The notes under the pieces: generated by a model
The model's database searches: none
The model's input: only the letters and a program-made list of their open reading frames with translations
Told to the model about the DNA's origin: nothing
In this document: positions 52,235 through 61,257 of the stretch, piece after piece
Numbering within the stretch: the stretch's first letter is position 1
How the letters are laid out: each line of letters starts with the position of its first letter
Position numbers and translations under genes: made by a program
Assembly: GCA_934148845.1 (NCBI GenBank)
Contig: CAKPDH010000002.1
Coordinates: 279,777 to 343,776, forward strand
Source: an uncultured Bacilli bacterium
GTDB lineage: Bacteria > Bacillota_I > Bacilli_A > RF39 > UBA660
DNA length: 64,000 nucleotides
Direction: 5' to 3'

Positions 52235-53083
52235 ATGTCTCAAAAAAGCTATGATAATACCCCAACATTATATTTAATTCCAACACCAATAGGAAATATG
52301 GAAGATATAACTATTAGAGCAATTAATACTTTAAAACTAGTAGATGTAATTTTTTGCGAAGATACAAGAGTTACAGGTCAATTATTATCATATTATAATA
52401 TAAATAAAAAATTAATATCTAGTCATAATTTTAATGAATCAAAAAATATTTCAAAGTTATTAGAGTATTTAAATAATGGTTTAAATATTGGACTTGTAAG
52501 TGATAGAGGAACACCAATAATAAGTGATCCTGGCTTTGAACTTGCAAGAAGTGCAATTGATTCAGGCTATAATGTTGTAAGTTTACCTGGAGCAACCGCG
52601 CTAATTCCGGCTTTAACATCATCCGGCATTAATCCCAAGCCATTTTATTACTATGGTTTTTTAAGTAATAAGGATAGTGCTAGAAAAAAAGAATTAGAAA
52701 GTTTAAAAAATATATCAGCTACGTTAGTTATATATGAGGCTCCGCATAGGATAAAAAAGACTTTAAATGATTTGGGAAATATTTTGGGAAATAATAGAAA
52801 AATAAGTATTTCCCGGGAAATAAGCAAAAAGTACGAGGAAATATACCGCGGAACAATCTGGGAAATAATTGAACAAGAAAATGAATATAAGGGTGAGTTA
52901 GTAATAGTAGTAGAAGGAAATCATGAAAAACATGAATATAATAATATATCAATAGTAGAACATGTTGACTTATATTTAAATGATGGTTATAGCGTGATGG
53001 ATGCAATAAAGACTGTTGCAAAAGAACGTGGCGTAAAAAAAAGTGATGTATATAATTCATATCATAACATCAAAAAGGAGTAA
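52235..53083 (+). CDS. rsmI: 16S rRNA (cytidine1402-2'-O)-methyltransferase
   Basis: 282 residues from ATG 52235 with AGAGGTGA upstream. Tetrapyrrole-methylase fold: LYLIPTPIGNMEDITIRA, FCEDTRVTGQLL, GLVSDRGTPIISDPG. Methylates C1402 with RsmH. A perfect Noc-box sequence lies in its coding region at 52807-52822. Confidence 0.96.
   Translation: MSQKSYDNTPTLYLIPTPIGNMEDITIRAINTLKLVDVIFCEDTRVTGQLLSYYNINKKLISSHNFNESKNISKLLEYLNNGLNIGLVSDRGTPIISDPGFELARSAIDSGYNVVSLPGATALIPALTSSGINPKPFYYYGFLSNKDSARKKELESLKNISATLVIYEAPHRIKKTLNDLGNILGNNRKISISREISKKYEEIYRGTIWEIIEQENEYKGELVIVVEGNHEKHEYNNISIVEHVDLYLNDGYSVMDAIKTVAKERGVKKSDVYNSYHNIKKE
52807..52822. other. Noc-binding site inside rsmI
   Basis: TATTTCCCGGGAAATA, a 16-bp perfect palindrome containing the Bacillus Noc consensus ATTTCCCGGGAAAT. 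A strongly GC-centred hexamer like this is rare in a genome this AT-rich. Confidence 0.8.
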
Positions 53084-53086
53084 TAT

Positions 53087-53644
53087 ATGAAACTTATTGT
53101 AGGTTTAGGAAATCCAGGTAATGCATATAATAATACTAGACATAACGTAGGATTTATGTGTATAGATGAACTTGCTAGATATTTTAGCGTATCTTTAGAT
53201 TTAACTAAATTTAATGGAAAATATGTTAAGTTTGATTATAATGGTGAAAAAATAATATTATTAAAACCATGTAAATTTATGAATTTATCAGGTGAAGTTG
53301 TAAGAGAATTTGTAAATTATTTTAAAATAGATATACAAGATATCCTTATAATTTGCGATGATTTGGATACAAAAGTTGGTAGATACAGATTAAGATATAA
53401 AGGCTCAAGCGGGGGTCACAATGGACTTAAAAATATTGAACTTAATTTATCTACACAACAGTATAAAAGAATTAAAATTGGTATATCAAACGATAAGTTA
53501 ATGGATACTAAAGATTATGTGCTTGGAAAATTTAATAATGAAGACTTAAAAGAAATAAAAGAAATCATAAAAATAATGCCAAATATAATAAAAGACTATT
53601 TAAGTATGTCATTTGACAATTTAATGAATAAATATAATAAATGA
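53087..53644 (+). CDS. pth: Peptidyl-tRNA hydrolase
   Basis: 185 residues. MKLIVGLGNPGNAYNNTRHNVGF (catalytic His), KPCKFMNLSG, and SGGHNGLKNIE. Recycles tRNA from dropped-off peptidyl-tRNA. AAAGGAG precedes the ATG. Confidence 0.97.
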   Translation: MKLIVGLGNPGNAYNNTRHNVGFMCIDELARYFSVSLDLTKFNGKYVKFDYNGEKIILLKPCKFMNLSGEVVREFVNYFKIDIQDILIICDDLDTKVGRYRLRYKGSSGGHNGLKNIELNLSTQQYKRIKIGISNDKLMDTKDYVLGKFNNEDLKEIKEIIKIMPNIIKDYLSMSFDNLMNKYNK

Positions 53645-53663
53645 TACGTAGTGTATCATTTTC
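53639..53663 (+). terminator. Hairpin between pth and mfd
   Basis: Stem AATGATAC / GTGTATCATT (with GTA loop bases), overlapping the pth stop. The T run is short, so it is at best a weak terminator. Confidence 0.45.
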
Positions 53664-53681
53664 TGCGTGAGGGGATTAGTT

Positions 53682-56600
53682 ATGAATTTTTATAATAATA
53701 TATTAACAAATTTAAATGCTGATATAATATGTGGATTGACCTGTGAATTAAAGGCTTTATTTTTATATAAAAAATTTGTTTATGAAGAAAAACCAATAAT
53801 ATGTATTACTTCATCAATATATGAAGCTAATAAAATATATCAATCATTATTAAATTATACTCAAAAAGTTTCTTTTTTTCCAATGGATGATTTTTTAACT
53901 AGTGAAGCTTTGGCTATAAGTCCAGAATTTAAATTTACAAGGCTTGATTCACTAAATAATATAATATTGGAACCTAGAATAATAATAACTAATTTAATGG
54001 GCTTTTTAAGATTTTTGCCTAAATTAGAAGTATATAAAAAATCATTTATATCAATTAATGTTAAAAATGAATATAATATAAATAGTATATTAGAAAATTT
54101 ATATAAAATTGGTTATAAACGTGAATCGATAGTTACTAAAACTGGAGAAATTGCTGTACGTGGATTTATTATTGATATATTTCCAATAAATTATAATAAT
54201 CCAGTAAGGATAGAATTTTGGGGCGACGAAATTGAAAGAATTAGTTTATTTGATATTGATACCCAAATGTCTAAAAAATCCTTAACAGAAGTTTCAATAA
54301 AGCCAGTTACTGAATTCATTGTAAATGATTCTATTAATTTAGAAGATATTAAGTATAGAGATATAGTAAAATTTACTGAAGTTTGTTCTATTCTTGATTA
54401 CTTAGATAATCCAATAATTTTTTATGATGATAAAGATTCAATAAATTCAAATTATAAAATATTAGTAGAAGAAATGCACAATTATAAAGTAAATAATAAT
54501 ATTCCTTTAGATACTAAATTTATGTTTGATTTAAAGGATACTTATCCATATCCTTCTATAGAATTTGAATCATTCGATAATTTAAATTTAAAAAAGAATG
54601 TAATTAATTATAAATCTTATGAACTTGAAAATTTTAATGGCGGTATTGAATCTATCAAAAAAGCATTAATCAAATATATAGCTGAAAAAAATACTGTAAT
54701 AATTTGTTTAAGTGATAGATACAAAGTTCAAAAATTAGAAGAAGAGTTAAACAGTAAAATGGTAGTTATAACCAATATTAATAATATAATTGAAAATAAA
54801 ATTAACATAGTTACATTAAAAATTAATGCTGGTTATATAATTGATAAATATATAGTAATATCAGAAAAAGAATTATTTAATAAAAAAGATCTTGCAGTAT
54901 CTTATAAATCTAATTTTAAAATTGGATCTAAAGTAAGAGATATAAATAAGTTAAATGTAGGTGATTATGTTGTACATGTTAGTCATGGTATTGGTGTATA
55001 TACTGGAATAAAAACATTATTAAAAAATGGTCTAAAAAAAGATTATTTGACTATAGAATATCAAGGCGATGATAAACTTTATATTCCGGTTGAAAAATTA
55101 GAGCTAATAAGCAAATATTCTTCCAACGAAGGTATAAAACCCAAAATAAACAAACTAGGTGGAACTGATTGGAAGAAAACAAAATTAAGAATAGAGAAAA
55201 AAATAGAGGATATGGCTTTAGACTTGTTAAAACTATATTCAGAACGTGAAACTTCTATAGGATATGCATTTAAAAAAGATGATGAAGATCAATTAGAGTT
55301 TGAAAAGCAATTTCCTTATGTAGAAACTAAAGATCAATTAAAAGTTACTTCTGAAATAAAACATGACATGGAAAGAAGTGTCCCTATGGATAGACTTCTT
55401 TGTGGTGATGTTGGATATGGTAAAACTGAGGTAGCATTTAGAGCTATTTTTAAAGCAGTAATGTCAAATAAACAAGTTTTGTTTTTGTGTCCAACTACTA
55501 TACTATCAAGTCAACATTATAAAAATGCTATAGAAAGATTTAAAGAATTTCCTGTTAGAATAGAACTACTTAATAGATTTGTCCCTAAAAAAAATCAAAA
55601 TAAAATACTTGAAGATTTATCTAATGGTAAAATAGATGTTTTAATAGGTACACATAGGATTTTAAGTGATGATATTTCTCCAAAAAGGCTTGGTTTACTT
55701 GTAATAGATGAGGAACAACGTTTTGGAGTTAAACACAAAGAAAAAATAAAATCGTATAAAAATAATATAGATGTATTAACGTTATCAGCAACACCAATTC
55801 CTAGGACTTTACAAATGTCACTTGCAGGCATAAGAAGCTTATCATTAATTGAAACACCACCAATTGATAGGTATCCAATTCAAACTTATGTGCTAGAAGA
55901 AAATCCAAATGTAATAAAAGATGCTATATATAAAGAATTAGCACGTGGCGGTCAGGTTTTCATTTTGTATAACGATATTGTAAGTATGGAAGCTAAAAAA
56001 AATGAAATTCAGAATTTAGTTAAAGATGCAAAAATAATATGTGGACATGGAAAGATGAGTCGTGATGAGTTAGAAGAAGTTATGTATAAGTTTATGAATC
56101 ATGAATATGACGTTCTTCTTTGTACAACAATTATAGAAACAGGCATAGATATACCAAATGTTAATACTTTAATAATAATAGATGCTGATAAATACGGTTT
56201 ATCGCAATTATATCAAATTAGAGGTAGAGTAGGACGATCTAATAAAATAGCATATTCATATCTTATGTATAATAGAGGTAAAGTTTTAACTGAAATAGCT
56301 AAAAAAAGATTAAATGTAATAAAGGAATTTACTGAATTAGGAAGCGGTTTTAGTATTGCTATGAGGGATTTATCTATAAGGGGTGCTGGAGATATTCTAG
56401 GAAAAGAACAATCTGGTTTTATAGATGCAATAGGAGTAGAGTTATTTCTTGATATGTTAAATGATGAAGTTAACAAATTAAAAGGCATACCTATAAACGA
56501 AAAAAATGTAGACGGAAATCCTTATATACAGGTTGAAACTACAATAGATGATAAATACGCGCAAGAAGAAGAAATAAAAATTGAAATTCATAAGAAAATT

Positions 56601-56969
56601 AATAGTATTGACTCTATAGAAAACTTGGAAAAGACAAAACAAGAATTACAAGATAGATTCGGAACTTTGGATGAAAGTATAATCATTTATATGTATGAAG
56701 AATTACTTGAGAAAAAGTTACAAAGTATTGAGGTAAAGAAGGTAAATCAAACAAAGAATTTTATTTCAATTATGCTTACTAAGCAATTTACAAAAAAATT
56801 GGATGGCGAAAAGCTATTTATAGATGTACTTACATTATCTAGAAAATTTAGATTTTCAATGAAAGATGGAGAACTTATTATTACTTTAGATACAGTAGGA
56901 CTAGATAAACATTTTATATATTATTTAAGTGATATGATTGATATATTAAAAGAAGCAATTAAAAAATAA
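53682..56969 (+). CDS. mfd: Transcription-repair coupling factor Mfd
   Basis: 1095 residues from ATG 53682 with GAGGGG upstream. UvrB-like N-terminal module, RNA polymerase-interacting domain (KVRDINKLNVGDYVVHVSHGIGVYTG), SF2 motor (GDVGYGKTEVAFRA; DEEQRFGV; QIRGRVGRS) and the C-terminal D7 region. Removes stalled polymerase and recruits UvrA. In Bacillus fin lies between pth and mfd; it is absent here. Confidence 0.96.
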   Translation: MNFYNNILTNLNADIICGLTCELKALFLYKKFVYEEKPIICITSSIYEANKIYQSLLNYTQKVSFFPMDDFLTSEALAISPEFKFTRLDSLNNIILEPRIIITNLMGFLRFLPKLEVYKKSFISINVKNEYNINSILENLYKIGYKRESIVTKTGEIAVRGFIIDIFPINYNNPVRIEFWGDEIERISLFDIDTQMSKKSLTEVSIKPVTEFIVNDSINLEDIKYRDIVKFTEVCSILDYLDNPIIFYDDKDSINSNYKILVEEMHNYKVNNNIPLDTKFMFDLKDTYPYPSIEFESFDNLNLKKNVINYKSYELENFNGGIESIKKALIKYIAEKNTVIICLSDRYKVQKLEEELNSKMVVITNINNIIENKINIVTLKINAGYIIDKYIVISEKELFNKKDLAVSYKSNFKIGSKVRDINKLNVGDYVVHVSHGIGVYTGIKTLLKNGLKKDYLTIEYQGDDKLYIPVEKLELISKYSSNEGIKPKINKLGGTDWKKTKLRIEKKIEDMALDLLKLYSERETSIGYAFKKDDEDQLEFEKQFPYVETKDQLKVTSEIKHDMERSVPMDRLLCGDVGYGKTEVAFRAIFKAVMSNKQVLFLCPTTILSSQHYKNAIERFKEFPVRIELLNRFVPKKNQNKILEDLSNGKIDVLIGTHRILSDDISPKRLGLLVIDEEQRFGVKHKEKIKSYKNNIDVLTLSATPIPRTLQMSLAGIRSLSLIETPPIDRYPIQTYVLEENPNVIKDAIYKELARGGQVFILYNDIVSMEAKKNEIQNLVKDAKIICGHGKMSRDELEEVMYKFMNHEYDVLLCTTIIETGIDIPNVNTLIIIDADKYGLSQLYQIRGRVGRSNKIAYSYLMYNRGKVLTEIAKKRLNVIKEFTELGSGFSIAMRDLSIRGAGDILGKEQSGFIDAIGVELFLDMLNDEVNKLKGIPINEKNVDGNPYIQVETTIDDKYAQEEEIKIEIHKKINSIDSIENLEKTKQELQDRFGTLDESIIIYMYEELLEKKLQSIEVKKVNQTKNFISIMLTKQFTKKLDGEKLFIDVLTLSRKFRFSMKDGELIITLDTVGLDKHFIYYLSDMIDILKEAIKK

Positions 56970-56989
56970 AAATTTAATTGCTTTTTTTG
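56953..56989 (+). terminator. mfd terminator
   Basis: Stem AAGCAATTAAA / TTTAATTGCTT with a 9-nt loop, then T5; the 5' arm is inside the mfd coding sequence. Confidence 0.85.
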
Positions 56990-57030
56990 TAAATTTATGT
57001 TAATTTTTTTAAAATGAACTATAATTCTGT

Positions 57031-57059
57031 TGATTTAGACAAAAATATTTTATATACTT
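57031..57059 (+). promoter_or_regulatory. Promoter of the diaminopentanoate dehydrogenase-like gene
   Basis: TTGATT (57031-57036), 17 nt, TATACT (57054-57059). Confidence 0.65.
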
Positions 57060-57081
57060 AATTTAAAGAATGGAGGAATAT

Positions 57082-58140
57082 ATGAATAAAATAAAATTTG
57101 TTCAAATAGGTTGTGGAAAAATGTCTATATATACTATGAAATATGCAATAGAAAATGGATATGAAATAGTAGGTGCTGTTGACATTAATCCTAATGTAGT
57201 AGGTAAGGATATAGGATTTGTAATGGGCTGTGAAGATAAAGGGGTAGTAATTTGTGATGTTAATGAATTAGAGTCAATACTAAATACTACAAAGCCAGAT
57301 ATAGCAATAGTTACTACTATGAGTTTAATGAAAGATGTAGGAGATGTTTTATTAACTTGCGCTAAATGTGGAGTAAATGCTATTACTACTTGTGAAGAAG
57401 CATTCTATCCATTTAATTCATCTCCAAAATTAACAGAAGAAATTTCAAAATTAGCTAAAGAAAATAATTGTACTATAACAGGAAGTGGATATCAAGATGC
57501 GTTTTGGGGTAATTTAATAGCAACTTTAGCTGGCGCTACGCATAATATTACTAAAATAAAAGGAAGCTCTTCTTATAATGTAGAAGATTATGGAATTGCT
57601 TTAGCAAAAGCACATGGTGCAGGTTTAACGTTAGAGGAGTTTGATAAAGAAGTTGCAAGTGTAGATAGAATTTCAGATGAACAACGTCAAGCATTAATAG
57701 ATGCAGGTGAATATTTACCAAGCTATATGTGGAATACAAATGGATGGTTATGCGATAAATTAGGCTTAACCGTAATATCTCAAAAGCAAAAATGTGTACC
57801 ACAAACTCATGATTCAGATATTAATTCATCAACGTTAAATATGACTGTTAAAGCAGGAATGGCAACGGGTATGAGTGCTGTTGTAACAACAACTACAAAA
57901 GAAGGAATAACAATAGAAAGTGAATGTATTGGAAAGGTATATTCTAAAGAGGATTGCGATAAAAATGAATGGACAATTTATGGAGATCCAAACACTACTA
58001 TAGTTATAACAAGACCACAAACAGTTGAACTTACATGTGCCTCAATAGTAAATAGAATTCCTGATGTACTAAAGGCTGAACCTGGATTTGTACCAACATC
58101 TAAAATGGGAGAATTAAAATATACAAAAATGGTTAAATAA
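57082..58140 (+). CDS. 2,4-diaminopentanoate dehydrogenase-like oxidoreductase
   Basis: 352 residues from ATG 57082 with TGGAGG upstream. Rossmann start KFVQIGCGKMSIYTMKYAI, then CGVNAITTCEEAFYPFNSSP, TGSGYQDAFWGNLIATLAGA and SSYNVEDYGIALAKAHGAG, which agree with the clostridial ornithine-pathway 2,4-diaminopentanoate dehydrogenase related to DapB. It oxidises and deaminates 2,4-diaminopentanoate to 2-amino-4-oxopentanoate. No partner genes (ortAB, oraSE) are nearby, so another substrate is possible. Confidence 0.78.
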   Translation: MNKIKFVQIGCGKMSIYTMKYAIENGYEIVGAVDINPNVVGKDIGFVMGCEDKGVVICDVNELESILNTTKPDIAIVTTMSLMKDVGDVLLTCAKCGVNAITTCEEAFYPFNSSPKLTEEISKLAKENNCTITGSGYQDAFWGNLIATLAGATHNITKIKGSSSYNVEDYGIALAKAHGAGLTLEEFDKEVASVDRISDEQRQALIDAGEYLPSYMWNTNGWLCDKLGLTVISQKQKCVPQTHDSDINSSTLNMTVKAGMATGMSAVVTTTTKEGITIESECIGKVYSKEDCDKNEWTIYGDPNTTIVITRPQTVELTCASIVNRIPDVLKAEPGFVPTSKMGELKYTKMVK

Positions 58141-58176
58141 TTGTTAATATCAATGATATTAGTATTCTTAGTAAAA

Positions 58177-58207
58177 AAAATAAATAGGACAAAAACCTAT
58201 TTATTTT
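58177..58207. terminator. Bidirectional terminator between the 57082 gene and clpB
   Basis: Perfect 12-bp stem AAAATAAATAGG / CCTATTTATTTT with a 7-nt loop and A/T tracts; it includes the clpB stop codon. Confidence 0.85.
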
Positions 58208-60309
58208 ATTATAAATTTATTATTAATTACATCAATAATAATATTTTCACCAAATTTAATATTATCTTCAATAATGTTATTAGCAAGTAAAGATTCAATG
58301 TTTTTACTTACAAATCTTTTCATTGGTCTAGCACCATATTTTTCATCGAAAGAATTGTCTATAATATATTTTTTAGCTTCATCTGTTAATGTAATTGAAA
58401 TATGCATATTTATAAGCCTTTTTTCAATATTTTTGATTAGATTATCAAGTATACTATATAGTACTTCTTTATTTAATGGATTAAATATAATTATTTCATC
58501 AATTCTGTTTATGAATTCTGGTTTAAATGTATGTCTTAATTCCTCCATAATTAATTTGTTAGAATTTTCATTGTTTTCAAGGATATATTCACTACCTAAA
58601 TTTGATGTCATAATAATTATTGTGTTTTTGAAATCTACAGTTCTACCTTGAGAATCCGTAATTCTACCATCATCTAATATTTGAAGTAAAATATTAAATA
58701 CATCTTTATGAGCTTTTTCAATTTCATCAAATAAAACTATGCTATAAGGATTTCTTCTAACAGCCTCAGTTAACTGACCACCTTCATCATATCCAACATA
58801 TCCTGGAGGAGCTCCTACTAATCTAGAAACTGAATGTGCTTCCATATATTCACTCATATCAATTCTAACAATGTGTTTTTCATCATCAAATAATTCGCTA
58901 GCTAATGTACGCGCAACTTCAGTCTTACCGACTCCAGTAGGTCCTAAAAATATAAATGAACCAATAGGTCTATTTGGATCCTTAATACCAGCACGTGCTC
59001 TTTTAATAGCTTCAGAAATAAGTTCAAGTGCTTTATCTTGACCTTTCACTCTTTTTTGCATATTTTCTTTTAAATGCAGCAATTTTTCTTTTTCACCACC
59101 GACTAACTTACTTACAGGTATATTAGTCCATTTTGAAACGATTGCTGCGATAGATTCATCATCAACAGTATCACTAAGAATTTCATTCTTATTTTTTTCG
59201 TTAAGTTCTTCTAATTCTTTTCTTAATTTTGGTAATGTTCCATGTCTTAATATTGCCGCTTTTTCATAATCATAATTGTCTTCTGCTTTTTCAAGATCAA
59301 AAGATGCTTTCTCTATTTCTTCTTTTTTCTTATTTATTTTGTTATTTATATCTTTTTCATCTTCCCAGTCAGATCTTAATTTAGATTCTTTTTTCTTTAA
59401 TGTTTCTAATTTTGTATCTATTTCATTAATTCTATTTTTAGATAGTTCGTCTTTTTCTTTCTTTAAGGCTTCTTTTTCTATTTGAAGCTGCATAATTTCT
59501 CTAGTTAAACTATCAAGTTCTACTGGTACAGATTCCATTTGTACCTTAATTGTTGCACAAGCTTCATCAACTAAATCAATTGCTTTATCTGGTAAAAATC
59601 TATCAGTAATATATCTATCAGAAAGGGTAGCAGCAGCTATAAGAGCCTTATCTTTTATAGTAACTCCATGATATACTTCAAATCTTGATTTTAAACCTCT
59701 TAGTATTGTAATAGTATCTTGAACTGTTGGAGCATTTACTAATACTTTTTGAAATCTACGTTCAAGAGCCCCATCTTTTTCAATATATTTTCTATATTCA
59801 TTTAAAGTAGTAGCACCTATACATAGAATTTCTCCACGTGCAAGCATTGGTTTAAGTAAATTTCCAGCATCCATAGCTCCTTCAAGAGCTCCAGCACCGA
59901 CAATTAAATGTATTTCATCTATAAATAATATAATTTTACCATCAGAATCTTTAATTTCTTTTAATACAGCTTTAAGTCTTTCTTCAAATTCTCCACGATA
60001 TTTAGCACCTGCAATAAGCGCACCCATATCAAGTTCCCAAATAGTTTTATCTTTTAAACTGTTTGGAACATCCCCTTTAACAATACGTAATGCAAGTCCT
60101 TCCACAATTGCAGTTTTACCAACACCAGGTTCTCCGATTAAGACAGGGTTATTTTTAGTTTTTCTTGATAAGATACGTGTAATATTACGAATTTCTTCAT
60201 CTCTACCAATAACAGGATCTATTTTACCGTCCTTAGCAGCTTTAACAATATCGCGTCCGTATTTTTCAAGCACATTTTTTAAATTTTCTTCATAACCATT
60301 ATTATTCAT
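58201..60309 (-). CDS. clpB: ATP-dependent disaggregase ClpB, N-domain-less
   Basis: 702 residues against about 860 in Bacillus-type ClpB. The usual N-terminal Clp-N substrate domain (about 150 residues) is missing; the protein opens near KYGRDIVKAAKDGKIDPVIGRDEEI. Both AAA+ modules are intact (GEPGVGKTAI; GPTGVGKTEV), with the coiled-coil middle domain between them (about residues 250-380). Rescues aggregated proteins with DnaK. Runs against the main direction of this arm. HrcA-controlled. Confidence 0.95.
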   Translation of the reverse strand: MNNNGYEENLKNVLEKYGRDIVKAAKDGKIDPVIGRDEEIRNITRILSRKTKNNPVLIGEPGVGKTAIVEGLALRIVKGDVPNSLKDKTIWELDMGALIAGAKYRGEFEERLKAVLKEIKDSDGKIILFIDEIHLIVGAGALEGAMDAGNLLKPMLARGEILCIGATTLNEYRKYIEKDGALERRFQKVLVNAPTVQDTITILRGLKSRFEVYHGVTIKDKALIAAATLSDRYITDRFLPDKAIDLVDEACATIKVQMESVPVELDSLTREIMQLQIEKEALKKEKDELSKNRINEIDTKLETLKKKESKLRSDWEDEKDINNKINKKKEEIEKASFDLEKAEDNYDYEKAAILRHGTLPKLRKELEELNEKNKNEILSDTVDDESIAAIVSKWTNIPVSKLVGGEKEKLLHLKENMQKRVKGQDKALELISEAIKRARAGIKDPNRPIGSFIFLGPTGVGKTEVARTLASELFDDEKHIVRIDMSEYMEAHSVSRLVGAPPGYVGYDEGGQLTEAVRRNPYSIVLFDEIEKAHKDVFNILLQILDDGRITDSQGRTVDFKNTIIIMTSNLGSEYILENNENSNKLIMEELRHTFKPEFINRIDEIIIFNPLNKEVLYSILDNLIKNIEKRLINMHISITLTDEAKKYIIDNSFDEKYGARPMKRFVSKNIESLLANNIIEDNIKFGENIIIDVINNKFIIK

Positions 60310-60331
60310 ATAATCATCTCCCTAGTTATAA

Positions 60332-60359
60332 ATTATATCACTTTTTTAGCACTTGTCAA
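60332..60359 (-). promoter_or_regulatory. clpB promoter
   Basis: Minus-strand TTGACA (60354-60359), 16 nt, TATAAT (60332-60337), overlapping CIRCE exactly as at hsp20. Confidence 0.85.
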
Positions 60360-60372
60360 GTAAGAGTGCTAA
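60346..60372 (-). promoter_or_regulatory. CIRCE operator (HrcA) before clpB
   Basis: TTAGCACTT, 9 nt, GAGTGCTAA on the plus strand; one base from the perfect CIRCE repeat. Confidence 0.9.
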
Positions 60373-60445
60373 TTTTTATAAAAAATATTTTATTTTTAAA
60401 ATAAATGCTACTAATAAAATATCATTATTTTTATAATTTTTTTGT

Positions 60446-60475
60446 AGAATAATAAATTATTTTTAACACATATTA
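60446..60475 (+). promoter_or_regulatory. Possible SigmaG-type promoter of spoVT
   Basis: AGAATA (60446-60451), 17 nt, CATATTA (60469-60475), close to the forespore consensus. Weak point: the start would fall on the AGGAGG of spoVT, leaving almost no leader. Confidence 0.25.
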
Positions 60476-60491
60476 ACGATAGGAGGATTAT

Positions 60492-61022
60492 ATGAAAGCA
60501 ACTGGTATAATAAGAAGAATTGATGACTTGGGTCGTGTTGTAATCCCAAAAGAAATAAGAAAAAACTTAAGAATAAAAGAAGGCGATAATTTAGAAATAT
60601 TTGTAGAAAATGAAGAAATTATATTTAAAAAGTTTTCTATGATGAATAAAATAAATGATTTAGCAAATGAACTTACTGATTCAATATATACTTTTATGAA
60701 ACATAATATACTTATTATGGATACAGATGTAATAGTAGCTATTAGTGGCCCATTAAAAAAAGAATTATTAAATAAAAATATAAGTGAGCAATTAGTAGAA
60801 TCAATTAAAAGAAGGGATAAAATGATTGAAGGTCATTTTAAGGAATTAAATGTAACAGACAATAAAACAATCACTTGTAGTTATGTTATTAATACGATAC
60901 TTGTAAATGGAGAAGCTGTTGGATTAATATTAATATTAAATGAAGATGAAAAATTAGGTGAAAGTGAAATGCAAATGGCAAACATAGCTTCATCTTTTAT
61001 GACAAAATATCTTGAACAATAA
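60492..61022 (+). CDS. spoVT: Stage V sporulation regulator SpoVT
   Basis: 176 residues. AbrB-type swapped-hairpin DNA-binding domain at residues 1-50 (MKATGIIRRIDDLGRVVIPK then EIRKNLRIKEGDNLEIFV) and a C-terminal GAF-like domain (about 55-175), the SpoVT rather than AbrB architecture. In Bacillus SpoVT tunes SigmaG genes in the forespore and lies after mfd; here the DAPDH-like gene and clpB are between them. AGGAGG upstream. Confidence 0.92.
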   Translation: MKATGIIRRIDDLGRVVIPKEIRKNLRIKEGDNLEIFVENEEIIFKKFSMMNKINDLANELTDSIYTFMKHNILIMDTDVIVAISGPLKKELLNKNISEQLVESIKRRDKMIEGHFKELNVTDNKTITCSYVINTILVNGEAVGLILILNEDEKLGESEMQMANIASSFMTKYLEQ

Positions 61023-61040
61023 AAAAAAATATGTTATGAT
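61012..61040 (+). promoter_or_regulatory. T-box/dut-metG promoter
   Basis: TTGAAC (61012-61017, inside the spoVT end), 17 nt, TATGAT (61035-61040). Confidence 0.65.
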
Positions 61041-61046
61041 ATGTGC

Positions 61047-61241
61047 ATAAGAAGCGATGAAGGAAAGAAGAATATCAAGGTATTTAAAGAGAGTTTGATA
61101 AGGTGAAAGCAAATAATACTGAAATATTTTAAATGGGTCTGGAGCTAATTCGGTAATGCGTTATAATTTAAGGTGCTTTATGCATGAATTAAGGTGGTAC
61201 CACGTAAAATCACGTCCTTATGTTGGATGTGATTTTTTTTT
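61047..61241 (+). promoter_or_regulatory. T-box riboswitch, probably methionine-specific
   Basis: Leader of about 195 nt. The T-box AAGGTGGTACCACG (61191-61204) that pairs with uncharged tRNA is followed by a terminator (stem AAATCACGTCC / GGATGTGATTT, 61207-61235, then T). Stem I hallmarks include AGAAGCGATGAAGGAAAGAAG (61050s) and GGTGAAAGC. The likely specifier is ATG at 61133-61135, followed by GGTCTGGAGC. This agrees with metG downstream. High uncharged tRNA-Met would turn the operon on. Confidence 0.88.
61206..61241 (+). terminator. T-box regulated terminator
   Basis: Stem AAATCACGTCC / GGATGTGATTT with a 7-nt loop and T9. Its 5' arm begins right after the T-box sequence, as required for the antiterminator switch. 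Confidence 0.85.
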
Positions 61242-61257
61242 AAATAGGAGAAGTAGT

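Noticed and set aside
61156..61257. N-terminal extension of dut through the T-box leader
   Set aside because: It would translate the T-box and terminator; the family start and an AGGAGA site lie at 61258.
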